This document shows positions 52,726 through 60,450 of a DNA stretch of 64,000 nt, piece by piece. The position numbers were made by a program, and so were the translations under genes. Positions within the stretch are counted from its first letter, which is position 1, and each line of letters opens with the position of its first letter. The notes under the pieces are model-generated. The model did not search any database. It worked only from the letters and a program-made list of their open reading frames with translations, and was not told where the DNA came from. Source of the stretch: Levilactobacillus andaensis (GTDB taxonomy: Bacteria > Bacillota > Bacilli > Lactobacillales > Lactobacillaceae); NCBI RefSeq assembly GCF_016861695.1, contig NZ_BOLP01000005.1, positions 62,001 to 126,000 of the forward strand, given 5' to 3'.

Positions 52726-53088
52726 TTAATCACGAATTTCGACCTGCAAGTAAGTGATGTGATTGCTTTGGTCAAATTGATACGTATCAACCCCATGAAA
52801 GGCAAATAGTTTTCCGCCACTCTTGCGGCCAGCCACGGCCCATTCGGCCTTGTAGGCACCATTAGCCACAGTAACCTGACAAAGATGGCGTAGCTTCTGA
52901 TTGTCTTGGAAAAATTGCATAAAGAAACTCGTAATTTTTGCTGGTGTATCGGCGACAAACCCATTGGCTCCCTTAACGACGGCAGTGTCTGAGAAGAGCG
53001 CAATTATTTCATTCACAGCGCGTTCATCAGCCGATGCTAAATCTGAAAGCTCAAAATACTTGCGGATGATCTCGGCCTTCTTGTCCAT
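52726..53088 (-). CDS. SnoaL/NTF2-like protein
   Basis: This encodes 120 residues from ATG 53088 after GAGGGAAT. The NTF2-like fold is seen from the N-terminal helix (IIRKYFELSDLASADERAVN), the LFSDTAVVKGANGFVADTPA block and the C-terminal strand VDTYQFDQSNHITYLQVEIRD, written here only as fold evidence in parts. These proteins act as isomerases or as unknown binding proteins. A hairpin terminator lies upstream at 53170. Confidence 0.8.
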   Translation of the reverse strand: MDKKAEIIRKYFELSDLASADERAVNEIIALFSDTAVVKGANGFVADTPAKITSFFMQFFQDNQKLRHLCQVTVANGAYKAEWAVAGRKSGGKLFAFHGVDTYQFDQSNHITYLQVEIRD

Positions 53089-53169
53089 AGAAATTCCCTC
53101 CTTCAATCACTTGCTTAGTCTAAACGACACTGTTGAGAAGTAAAAAAATCTAGGTCCCGGAAACCACAA

Positions 53170-53213
53170 ATGGTTCAGTCAATGACCTATACCATTGACT
53201 GAACCACTTTTTC
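53170..53213. terminator. Terminator after the ABC operon
   Basis: Perfect 14-bp stem TGGTTCAGTCAATG/CATTGACTGAACCA with 8-base loop. T-run is on the plus side; on the minus strand the tail is TTTG. Confidence 0.7.
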
Positions 53214-53238
53214 GACCTTATTTATTTTTTAATATCTG

Positions 53239-53403
53239 CTAAAAAACAATCGGCAAAATCACCTTCCACCCCAAAACACCAACTAGCAGAACTACTAGCA
53301 GAATAATCCAAAACAAATGAAAAAGTAATCTGAACATCAGTAATCCCATTCGCAACAAAAACAAAGGTAACTCTAACAAAAATAGCATTTTCTCTGCCCC
53401 CAT
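53239..53403 (-). CDS. Hydrophobic membrane peptide (54 aa)
   Basis: ATG 53403 overlaps the stop of the preceding gene as TGATG. The 54 residues are almost entirely hydrophobic: MLFLLELPLFLLRMGLLMF then RLLFHLFWIILLVVLLVGVL, enough for one or two membrane helices. A different reading frame of 62 codons crosses the same bases (53222-53410) but lacks a ribosome site and is not hydrophobic. I take the 54-residue frame as real. Confidence 0.65.
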   Translation of the reverse strand: MGAEKMLFLLELPLFLLRMGLLMFRLLFHLFWIILLVVLLVGVLGWKVILPIVF

Positions 53404-53777
53404 CAATCAATTCTGATCAATCGAATGTCCTGTTGCCCCCGATGACCCTTTTCCGGAACCAGTTTATAATCAATCGTATCCATTTTCATGGCGTACCGGC
53501 CCTTAAGACTGCCACTCCTAATGCTTAACACCTGATTATAATCGTCAACTGAGTAGCGATAGCGATGACTAGAATGGGCGTCGGTGATTTCCATCATTGA
53601 CTTAGAAAATTTAGCAATTCCGACAGAACCCTGCTTCGTGTTTACATGCCAACTGAATCGTTGCAAAATTTGCTGAGTCGTTAAATGATGTGGCATTCGG
53701 ACTATCTTGACGGTTTCAACGCCTAAGAACACAACAATTAGGATGGCGATTAACCCTTTCACCTGACGCTTACTCAT
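53403..53777 (-). CDS. Small membrane-anchored protein
   Basis: This encodes 124 residues from ATG 53777 after GGGGAG; the TTG at 53783 is less likely. One N-terminal helix (VKGLIAILIVVFLGVETV) is followed by a beta-rich outer domain. It lies 15 bases after the ABC permease stop and is coupled to the 54-residue peptide. Probably an accessory part of the transporter. Confidence 0.7.
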   Translation of the reverse strand: MSKRQVKGLIAILIVVFLGVETVKIVRMPHHLTTQQILQRFSWHVNTKQGSVGIAKFSKSMMEITDAHSSHRYRYSVDDYNQVLSIRSGSLKGRYAMKMDTIDYKLVPEKGHRGQQDIRLIRID

Positions 53778-53791
53778 CTGCAATATCTCCC

Positions 53792-54556
53792 CTATAATTC
53801 TTTACGCTGCAACATCATCGCTGAAACCCCACCCGCAGCGATAATGATGACCAGACACACGACCAAGTACGGAACCAGACCGGTGATCTTCAACGTGCCC
53901 AAAGCTATCTTCTGAACAACATCGGTAAAATCAATGTACGTCAGCCACCGCCAACCCAACACGTCCGAACAGGTCGCAATTAGGACCGGCCACAGCGTAA
54001 TAAATAGCGCGGCGGTCACAATTGAATCGGTCAAAATCAAGACGATGACGCCCATGCTGAGAATTGCATCGATAAAGAATAAAATTATCAGTAACATCAT
54101 GCCCAGTGTCTGTACCAAAGTGAGCAGTGGTGCTCCCGCCGACCAACCGGTTAATCCGCCAACTAGAATAACAACCCCATAGTAACTAAGTGTCAGGACA
54201 AGGACATCGACCAGCAGAGTAATCAGCTTGCTGATCATAAAAGCCAGTCGTGAAATCCCCGAGACTAATGTATTTTTATAAACCTGCTTAGAAAATTCCT
54301 GACCGATCACCAGCACAAACAAGGCAATCGCTAGGTACAGCAAAATCGTTGCCGATAACGTGGCACTCCGCAGACCAGTCAACGCCGACCAATTGGCTGC
54401 CCCCAGACGACGCATGGTGGTCGAGCTGACCATGATGCCGTAGAAACTCCCATCAAACGTGATCACCCCACCTAAGAGGATAGCGGCAGCGAGCGTGAAA
54501 TAGATCCCGCGACTATGAATTTGACGATAAGCATCCGCCTTAATCTGATTCAACAT
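53792..54556 (-). CDS. ABC-2 type transporter permease
   Basis: This encodes 254 residues from ATG 54556, after GGAGGAGG. Six membrane helices are visible, starting at about residues 18-38. It overlaps the end of the ATPase gene by 17 bases, so the two are translationally coupled. The type is that of peptide-resistance transporters next to two-component systems. Confidence 0.88.
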   Translation of the reverse strand: MLNQIKADAYRQIHSRGIYFTLAAAILLGGVITFDGSFYGIMVSSTTMRRLGAANWSALTGLRSATLSATILLYLAIALFVLVIGQEFSKQVYKNTLVSGISRLAFMISKLITLLVDVLVLTLSYYGVVILVGGLTGWSAGAPLLTLVQTLGMMLLIILFFIDAILSMGVIVLILTDSIVTAALFITLWPVLIATCSDVLGWRWLTYIDFTDVVQKIALGTLKITGLVPYLVVCLVIIIAAGGVSAMMLQRKEL

Positions 54557-55472
54557 CCGCTGGGGCCTCCTCCACAATCAATCTGGTATAGTACTGTTCC
54601 AACGAGCTTTCACGCTGAACGATTTTCGAAACGGCAACCCCATGTTCGACCAGTACTCGGTTAATCGTTGCGGCCGGCAGCACAGTCTGGTGAACGATGA
54701 GGTGATGATCATCGAGAATCGCAAATTTGTCGATACCCGCATGGTCTAAGACCTGCCCTGCGAGTGTCACCTGATCGACCGTAATCTCCAGACCAGACTG
54801 ATTGATCACGTCCAACTCCGCCTTGGTCAGCTCCTTGATCAATCGGCCGTGATGAATGATCCCAAATCGGTTAGCGACCTGATATAATTCCGACAAAATA
54901 TGACTCGCCATCAGGATGGTTGTGTGACGCTCTTCATTCAACCGCTTGATTAATTGACGGAATTCAACAATCCCGCTTGGATCAAGACCATTGATGGGCT
55001 CGTCCAGAATCAAGAAATCCGGTTGGGGTAAGATGGCTAGGGCAAGTCCCAGTCGTTGTCGTTGCCCCAGTGATAACTGACTGGCCTTGGTCGCCTGTTT
55101 AGCCGTAAGATCCACGAAATCCAGTGCTTCCGGAATCAATTGCGGTTCGGCGAGACCATGTTGAATCGCACACAGCTTTAAATTTTGGTCAACGGTTAAA
55201 TTGGGAAAAGCCACTGGATTCTCAATGATGGCCCCCGTTCGCCGCAGGGCATGGCGATAGTGGCCAACCGATTCGCCCAATAGGGTGATTTTCCCCGCGG
55301 TTAAATGAGATAACCCAGTGATCAGCCGCATCAACGTGGTCTTTCCCGCCCCATTTTCACCGATTAACCCGTAAATATCCCCTGCCTTGACGGTCAAGCT
55401 AATGTCAGTTAGCGCCTGGAACTCCCCGAATTGCTTACTGACATGTTTGACGACTAAAACATTCTCGCTAAT
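54540..55472 (-). CDS. ABC transporter ATP-binding protein, possible ATT start
   Basis: Counting from 55472, 310 residues are encoded. Walker A is LIGENGAGKTTLMRL, the signature LSLGQRQRLGLALAI, and Walker B DFLILDEPINGLD; the C-terminal extension is like bacitracin-type BcrA. The homologous N-terminus (SENVLVVKHVSKQF) begins right after an ATT codon 6 bases downstream of GAGGGGGGAG. The upstream in-frame GTG at 55502 has no ribosome site. An ATT start is therefore likely. It is divergent from the two-component genes. Confidence 0.88.
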   Translation of the reverse strand: MSENVLVVKHVSKQFGEFQALTDISLTVKAGDIYGLIGENGAGKTTLMRLITGLSHLTAGKITLLGESVGHYRHALRRTGAIIENPVAFPNLTVDQNLKLCAIQHGLAEPQLIPEALDFVDLTAKQATKASQLSLGQRQRLGLALAILPQPDFLILDEPINGLDPSGIVEFRQLIKRLNEERHTTILMASHILSELYQVANRFGIIHHGRLIKELTKAELDVINQSGLEITVDQVTLAGQVLDHAGIDKFAILDDHHLIVHQTVLPAATINRVLVEHGVAVSKIVQRESSLEQYYTRLIVEEAPADVESD

Positions 55473-55562
55473 GATGAACTCCCCCCTCAGCGTTCTCAAC
55501 ACTGATTAATGTACGGCGGCTTTCTAAAGCCCCAGTATAAATAAACCTTAATTTAACCTAAA

Positions 55563-55591
55563 TTGTGACGATGAACCGATTCGACTATAAT
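55563..55591 (+). promoter_or_regulatory. Promoter of the two-component operon
   Basis: TTGTGA (55563-55568), a 17-base spacer and TATAAT (55586-55591). It lies 33 bases before the start codon of the response regulator. Confidence 0.75.
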
Positions 55592-55623
55592 TGAAACGTA
55601 CCTTAAGGAGATTTTTAAAAACG

Positions 55624-56298
55624 ATGCAAAAAATTCTAATCGTGGAAGACCATACCGATATTCAGGACCTCCTGCACGATGTCCTCAGTCCCACCTACCA
55701 AACTTTAACTGCCTTAGATGGCATCAGTGCCTTACAAATTTTTAATGATCAGCAACCCGACTTAATCATTCTAGACCTGATGTTGCCGAACATTACTGGT
55801 GAAAGCGTCCTCAAGACGATTCGTAAAACCTCTAGTGTCCCTATTCTGGTTCTGACCGCCATTCAGTCAAAGACCAAAACGGTGGCCTTACTTCAAGCAG
55901 GAGCCAACGATTACCTGACTAAACCGTTCGATATCGATGAACTGTTGGCCCGTATTCAAGTTCAGCTACGCACGTTGCCTTCGGCGATTCGGCCAACGCA
56001 TGACGTGCTAAAGTTTAACGAAATTTGTTTAGATAGCAATACCCATCATATCACGGTTGCCGACCAGCCCTTAGTCTTGCCTAAAAAGGAATTCAAACTG
56101 CTGAAGCTGCTCCTCAAGGAACCCCACCAGGTCTTTGAAAAGGCTCAGCTGTACGAAGCGGTCTGGGGTGAACCCTATCAAAATGCCGAAAACACCCTCA
56201 ACGTTCATCTTAGTAATCTACGGATCAAACTAAATGAATTGGCCGACCAGCCACGCTATATCGTTTCCGTCTGGGGTATCGGTGTCCGACTGGTTTGA
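55624..56298 (+). CDS. OmpR-family response regulator
   Basis: This encodes 224 residues. The receiver domain has KILIVEDHTDI, the phosphorylated Asp in DLIILDLMLPN and Lys in LTKPFD. The C-terminal winged helix is typical of OmpR/PhoB proteins, ending IVSVWGIGVRLV. AAGGAG lies 13 bases before the ATG. The kinase gene follows. The divergent ABC transporter is the probable target. Confidence 0.93.
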   Translation: MQKILIVEDHTDIQDLLHDVLSPTYQTLTALDGISALQIFNDQQPDLIILDLMLPNITGESVLKTIRKTSSVPILVLTAIQSKTKTVALLQAGANDYLTKPFDIDELLARIQVQLRTLPSAIRPTHDVLKFNEICLDSNTHHITVADQPLVLPKKEFKLLKLLLKEPHQVFEKAQLYEAVWGEPYQNAENTLNVHLSNLRIKLNELADQPRYIVSVWGIGVRLV

Positions 56299-56311
56299 CA
56301 AGGAGGGGCTC

Positions 56312-57214
56312 ATGTTAACTTTTATCATTGGCGTCTTAGTCTTGGTGGTCCTGGCTCTTGTGATTATTCTGAGTGGACTGCTCAGCGCACTACATCGCAT
56401 CACAACGGATCTCACCTACATTAATACCCATACCACCAACGCTGGCGTCACAAGTAATTTTCATTTCGGCGCCATTCAACGACTGGCCTTGGCCCTAAAT
56501 CAAATGCTCAGCCAGACCCGAAACCTCCAGCAAACGGAGTATCAACGCGAACATCACCTGGAGCAAATGCTCCTTAACCTCACGCACGACATCAAAACGC
56601 CGTTGACCGTGGCCACGGGCTACGTCCAATTGATTCAGCAAAAACCAACGGCCGCCACGCCGACTAACCTACAACGTGTGTTGGACAACTTGGCGTCCGT
56701 CAACTACTACCTACGCTACTTGATGGATTTCAATTTGGTGCGCACCAAAGCGACTCATCTAAACCTGGAATCGGTGAACGTGTCCCACTTTTTGGAGCAG
56801 GAATTGTTTGGCTTCTTTGATGATTTGAATGCTAAACAAATTACCGTTACGCCGACTATCACGCCCAATATCACGCTAACGACCGACCAGTTACTACTCC
56901 AACGAATCATTCAAAATCTGGTCGGCAACTGGTTGAAATACGCGCAAAACTCGGCGACCGTTAGCCTAACCCCTCTGGACGAGCAACATATCTGTCTCGA
57001 ATTTCAAAACGAAACCGCGGTAACTTCAGCGGGGAGTTCCGTGACGACTGAGCAGTTCTATACCACCGATAACCACTCCACGGAGAGTCTCGGCTTGGGA
57101 CTAAACATTGTGCAATCTCTAGTGACCACCTTGGGCGGAAAACTAGCAATCAAAACCGGCAATCGGCAGTTTACGGTGCGCTTAACTTTCAGGACAACGC
57201 CCCCACTAGACTAG
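56312..57214 (+). CDS. Sensor histidine kinase
   Basis: This encodes 300 residues from ATG 56312 after AAGGAGGGG. One N-terminal membrane helix (about 3-25) is followed by a linker, the H box NLTHDIKTPLTVATGY with the phosphorylated His at about residue 93, the N box IIQNLVGNWLKYA and the G box SLGLGLNIV. There is almost no extracellular domain, as in kinases that sense through a transporter. It is co-transcribed with the response regulator. Confidence 0.92.
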   Translation: MLTFIIGVLVLVVLALVIILSGLLSALHRITTDLTYINTHTTNAGVTSNFHFGAIQRLALALNQMLSQTRNLQQTEYQREHHLEQMLLNLTHDIKTPLTVATGYVQLIQQKPTAATPTNLQRVLDNLASVNYYLRYLMDFNLVRTKATHLNLESVNVSHFLEQELFGFFDDLNAKQITVTPTITPNITLTTDQLLLQRIIQNLVGNWLKYAQNSATVSLTPLDEQHICLEFQNETAVTSAGSSVTTEQFYTTDNHSTESLGLGLNIVQSLVTTLGGKLAIKTGNRQFTVRLTFRTTPPLD

Positions 57215-57224
57215 CTTTTCACAG

Positions 57225-57260
57225 CAAAGGGGTCTGGGACTTTTGTCCCAGACCCCTTTG
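57225..57260. terminator. Perfect hairpin after the kinase gene
   Basis: Stem of 16 perfect bp (CAAAGGGGTCTGGGAC with complement) and TTTT loop. No proper T-run follows, but such a stem may still terminate both strands. Confidence 0.65.
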
Positions 57261-57262
57261 TG

Positions 57263-57395
57263 CGCTCCGCACGTATATTGCGGAAACGTGCGACAAAAGG
57301 CAGTCAACTCCGCTTAACCCCGATAGACAAACAATCCAAAACCGGGATTATTCGTCTATCGACGTTAATGCTCATTGACTAAACGCCTTTTGTCC
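57263..57395. repeat. Palindromic element family A, copy 2
   Basis: About 130 bases. It contains ACAAAAGGCAGTCAA with the partner TTGACTAAACGCCTTTTGT, and the inner stem CGATAGAC/GTCTATCG around ACAATCC/GGATTATT. It is on the same strand as copy 1 (19340) and inverted with respect to copy 3 (59058). It ends 22 bases before the MutS2-like gene's stop. Confidence 0.8.
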
Positions 57396-57416
57396 CACTC
57401 TCCTTTTTGCGTGATT

Positions 57417-58940
57417 TTACTTAGCTTCCTTGGCCGCGAGTCGCCGCCTGGTGTCAGCCAAGATGGCTGGGGCTAATCCCAACCGTTCGGCCAACCACAC
57501 GGCCTCACTGGCCCCGACCTGGTTGAGCAAGATGTGATACGTCGGCTCCAGCGTTTTCGGATCAAAGGCCATGGTTGCCGTCATAAACGTTGGGCAGTCC
57601 ACCGCGTATTCCTTGATGGCACTGAAGTGGGTCGTCGCAATAATCGTTGCCTTTTTCTGACGAAGATACTCGATGATGGCGATACTCAAAGCAGAGCCTT
57701 CTTCTGGATCAGTTCCGCTCCCGATTTCATCGAGCAGCACCAGCGCGTTGTCCTGAATATGATCGGTCATCTCTACCAGCGTCGTCATTTCGGCGGCAAA
57801 GGTACTGAGTTGCGCCGTGATGCTTTGGTTATCACCAATGTCGATCCAGAACTGGCTAAAGACGGGCATTTGGGTCCCAGCGCCAACCGGCAACTCCAAG
57901 CCAAATTGAATCATCAAGGCAAACAGCGCAATCGTCTTCAAGACCACCGTTTTTCCCCCGGAGTTGGCACCGGTAATCATCAGTCCCTGTTGTGGCATCA
58001 ATTCAATATTGAGCGGCACCGCGTCTTTTAACAAGGGATGGCGGCCTGCCACAATTTTAATGTGTTGGTCCATATTGAGCGTGGGCAACTGGCTTTCTGT
58101 TTCCAAGCCGTACTGGCCCCGCGCCATAATTTGATCAAACCGACTGAGTAGCGCTTGGTTCTCAGTCAGAGCGTCCCAATTATCTAAGACGTCCCCGGTT
58201 AAAGTCACCAGTAATTGATAAACTTCGGCGCTCTCATCGGCAATCACCCCAGCGAGGACGGCGCCCTTCTTCGCCACCGTTGCCGGTTCAAAGAAGACCG
58301 TTGACCCGGTCGCCGACTGATCGATGATTTGGCCCTTAAATTTATTCTTCTCGCCGGCTTTCAGTTGGACACACACCCGATCATTACGGGTGATCAGGCG
58401 TTTACTTTGTACGGAATGTGGGTGCTTCTGAACGAACTGGGTCAGCGCTGTTTTGACCTGTTGTCGTTGCTTAACGATTTTTTGACGAATCTCGGCCAGC
58501 TCAGGTGTGGCGTCATCCGCCACTTGACCGTGCACGATTATGTGTTCCAGTCGTTGTTGCAGGCCGGTAAGCTGAGTCGTTGACGCCAGTAGCGCGGTTA
58601 ATTGCGATGCTCGTTGTTGGTTAGACTCCAGGGTTGCTTTTAAACGCCGGAGGTTAATCAAGAATTGATTGATGAGCTCCAACTGCTGGGCGTTTAACAT
58701 GAGCCCTTGATCGAGCTTCGCCTGTAACGCGTCCATTTGGTCTAAGTCAAAGTAGGTAAAGACAATATTATTGGCCAACAGGCGGTGGGCCTCCGCCGTC
58801 AGGGTTAATTCTTTCCGAACACTGGCACTATCGGTCTGATTGGTCGCCGTTTGAATCGCTGTGGCCGCCCGGGTGCTGTGCGTGAAGGATGCCACCTTCA
58901 CTAAAATCTGATCTAATTGCGTAATCTCTTTTAAATTCAC
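57417..58940 (-). CDS. MutS2-like ATPase lacking the Smr nuclease domain
   Basis: This encodes 507 residues. MutS2 proteins are about 780 residues and end in a Smr domain. Here the clamp-lever region (about 1-280) and ATPase are present: Walker A ITGANSGGKTVVLKT at about residue 330, Walker B ALVLLDEIGSGTDPEEGSA, and ATTHFSAIKEYA. The chain ends soon after the ATPase without Smr. It is probably a paralog of the full MutS2, with a role in ribosome rescue or recombination control only by analogy. It is bracketed by inverted family A repeats. Confidence 0.87.
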   Translation of the reverse strand: MNLKEITQLDQILVKVASFTHSTRAATAIQTATNQTDSASVRKELTLTAEAHRLLANNIVFTYFDLDQMDALQAKLDQGLMLNAQQLELINQFLINLRRLKATLESNQQRASQLTALLASTTQLTGLQQRLEHIIVHGQVADDATPELAEIRQKIVKQRQQVKTALTQFVQKHPHSVQSKRLITRNDRVCVQLKAGEKNKFKGQIIDQSATGSTVFFEPATVAKKGAVLAGVIADESAEVYQLLVTLTGDVLDNWDALTENQALLSRFDQIMARGQYGLETESQLPTLNMDQHIKIVAGRHPLLKDAVPLNIELMPQQGLMITGANSGGKTVVLKTIALFALMIQFGLELPVGAGTQMPVFSQFWIDIGDNQSITAQLSTFAAEMTTLVEMTDHIQDNALVLLDEIGSGTDPEEGSALSIAIIEYLRQKKATIIATTHFSAIKEYAVDCPTFMTATMAFDPKTLEPTYHILLNQVGASEAVWLAERLGLAPAILADTRRRLAAKEAK

Positions 58941-59057
58941 GTTTCTCTCCTTGTCGCAAATCGCCTAGCCAACCGCTTAAGGCTTGAGATGGTTGGGTTT
59001 TCGCCTTATTTCCACTGTCTTTAACCGTAACACACGCTAGACTTGGGAGCAAACAAA

Positions 59058-59192
59058 CGGAAAAGGCGTGCGCCAAGAAGCGCGCATTAACGTCGATAGC
59101 CGACTAATCCTGGTCGCGGATTGTTTGTCTATCAAGGTTAAGCCGGAGTTGACTGCCTTTTGGCGTTTCAACCATATACGTTCGGAACGCAA
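59058..59192. repeat. Palindromic element family A, copy 3 (inverted)
   Basis: The reverse complement carries AAAAGGCAGTCAACTCCG, GATAGACAAACAATCC, GGATTAGTCGGCTATCGACG and TTAATGCGCG, in the same order as copy 2. The inner stem is GATAGAC with GGCTATC (one changed pair). It lies upstream of the MutS2-like gene. The rest of 58941-59274 shows only the hairpin at 59193. Confidence 0.75.
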
Positions 59193-59223
59193 AACGAGTC
59201 TGGGATTTTGTCCTAGACTCGTT
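59193..59223. terminator. Bidirectional terminator
   Basis: Stem AACGAGTCTGGGA/TCCTAGACTCGTT with one mismatch and 5-base loop. Confidence 0.65.
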
Positions 59224-59274
59224 TGCTCATTTGATTAACCAAGAATTATATAACAACTAAATAGTTTTAATTCC

Positions 59275-59607
59275 TTAACGACGTGGCCTATCATCTTTAA
59301 ACCGTTGCTTCAACTTCTGCTCACTCGCTTGTAAGAGGTCCTGCGCATCAATATCATACAGACTGCTAATGACCAATACTTGATCCAACGCGTCCGCCAA
59401 TTCTTCCTTCAAGTTTGCCCGTAACTCTTCGGGAGTCGCTTTCTTCTCGCCGGGATGGTCCCGACCGATTTCAATTGCCCGAATCGCCCGGGAAACCTCG
59501 CCCGTCTCCTCGGTCAGAAAATTCAGGTGAACAAAGGGTGAGTATTGATACCAATTTCGTTGCTGGTAGAAATCGACCAACCAGTCTTGATGTTCTGTAA
59601 TCGTCAC
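59275..59607 (-). CDS. MazG-type nucleotide pyrophosphohydrolase
   Basis: This encodes 110 residues of the all-alpha NTP-PPase fold. Metal-binding motifs are LTEETGEVSRAI (EExxE) at about residues 31-42 and LKEELADALDQV (ExxD) at about 67-78. GAGGAGG precedes the ATG. It is expected to remove non-canonical nucleotides. No partner is encoded close by. Confidence 0.88.
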   Translation of the reverse strand: MTITEHQDWLVDFYQQRNWYQYSPFVHLNFLTEETGEVSRAIRAIEIGRDHPGEKKATPEELRANLKEELADALDQVLVISSLYDIDAQDLLQASEQKLKQRFKDDRPRR

Positions 59608-59732
59608 GTGCGCTTCCTCCTCTTATTTCGATGGGACTCCTTCAACCTTACCAGACTCGGTCCATGACGCAACTAACTCTGCTTACAAATTAATTCATAC
59701 GAAAATTTCCTGTCGACGACAATATCGACTTA

Positions 59733-60299
59733 CTAATCTTCCGTCTCTCCCAACCGTTTCAAGCCAACCATTAACAATGCGGCCATCTCAGTTGGCGATT
59801 CGGGGTGTTCCTTGACTAGCCACCGATTTAAAACGTTCCAAAATCCGCCGGTCGCAAAGCTCATAATGTAATCCGTCTCGGTCGGGGACCCCTCAATGTG
59901 CCATGGGGCCGGGAAGACCCGGTAAATTTCACTGGCCATTGGGGTGATCTTAGCTAGCATTCGCCCAAACAAGCCCTGTTCAATCAGCAAACGAAGCTGC
60001 TTGCGTTCCTGCCACCAAAATTCGAAGAAGTAGGTCAACACGTCCTTGAATACCATTTTCTGTGGTGCAATCTGCTGTAATGCCGCCAAGTAGCGCTGGC
60101 CCACCTCACGATCATAATAGTCCAATAAGTCATCCTTATCCCGAAACGCACGGTAAAAAGTTCGGCGCGACAACTGTGCTTTTTCCGCAATTTGTTTAAC
60201 GGTAATCGTCTCGTATGGTTGTTCCGCTAATAAATCAAAGAGCGCGGCAATCAACCACTCCCTAGACTGCTGTGCCAGCCTTTCCTGTCCATTCATCAT
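59733..60299 (-). CDS. TetR-family regulator of the adjacent pump
   Basis: This encodes 188 residues from ATG 60299 after GGAGG; a longer frame to 60521 overlaps the divergent promoter region and pump gene and is not real. The HTH is ITVKQIAEKAQLSRRTFYRA with FRDKDDLLDYYD (about residues 28-58). It is divergent from the MFS gene at 60451 and probably represses it. Confidence 0.9.
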   Translation of the reverse strand: MMNGQERLAQQSREWLIAALFDLLAEQPYETITVKQIAEKAQLSRRTFYRAFRDKDDLLDYYDREVGQRYLAALQQIAPQKMVFKDVLTYFFEFWWQERKQLRLLIEQGLFGRMLAKITPMASEIYRVFPAPWHIEGSPTETDYIMSFATGGFWNVLNRWLVKEHPESPTEMAALLMVGLKRLGETED

Positions 60300-60395
60300 A
60301 ATCCAACCTCCTGTCACAAATCCCCAACTTGTGTAGCACTTGTTGCCATCAGCGACCCACATCTTGTTTCCCTCAGTATACGCTGTTAAAGTCAA

Positions 60396-60417
60396 GGTGT
60401 CACAAATGAGACACACC
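60396..60417. promoter_or_regulatory. Candidate TetR operator before the second pump
   Basis: Inverted repeat GGTGTC - ACAAATGA - GACACACC (one insertion), in the 151-base divergent region. A further GTGTC half-site lies at 60427. Confidence 0.6.
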
Positions 60418-60450
60418 GACTCGGATGTGTCATCAAAGGGGGAGAATTTT

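Noticed and set aside
53222-53410. 62-codon minus-strand frame
   Set aside because: The overlapping 54-codon frame starts at a TGATG coupled site and encodes a plausible membrane peptide; this one lacks such support.
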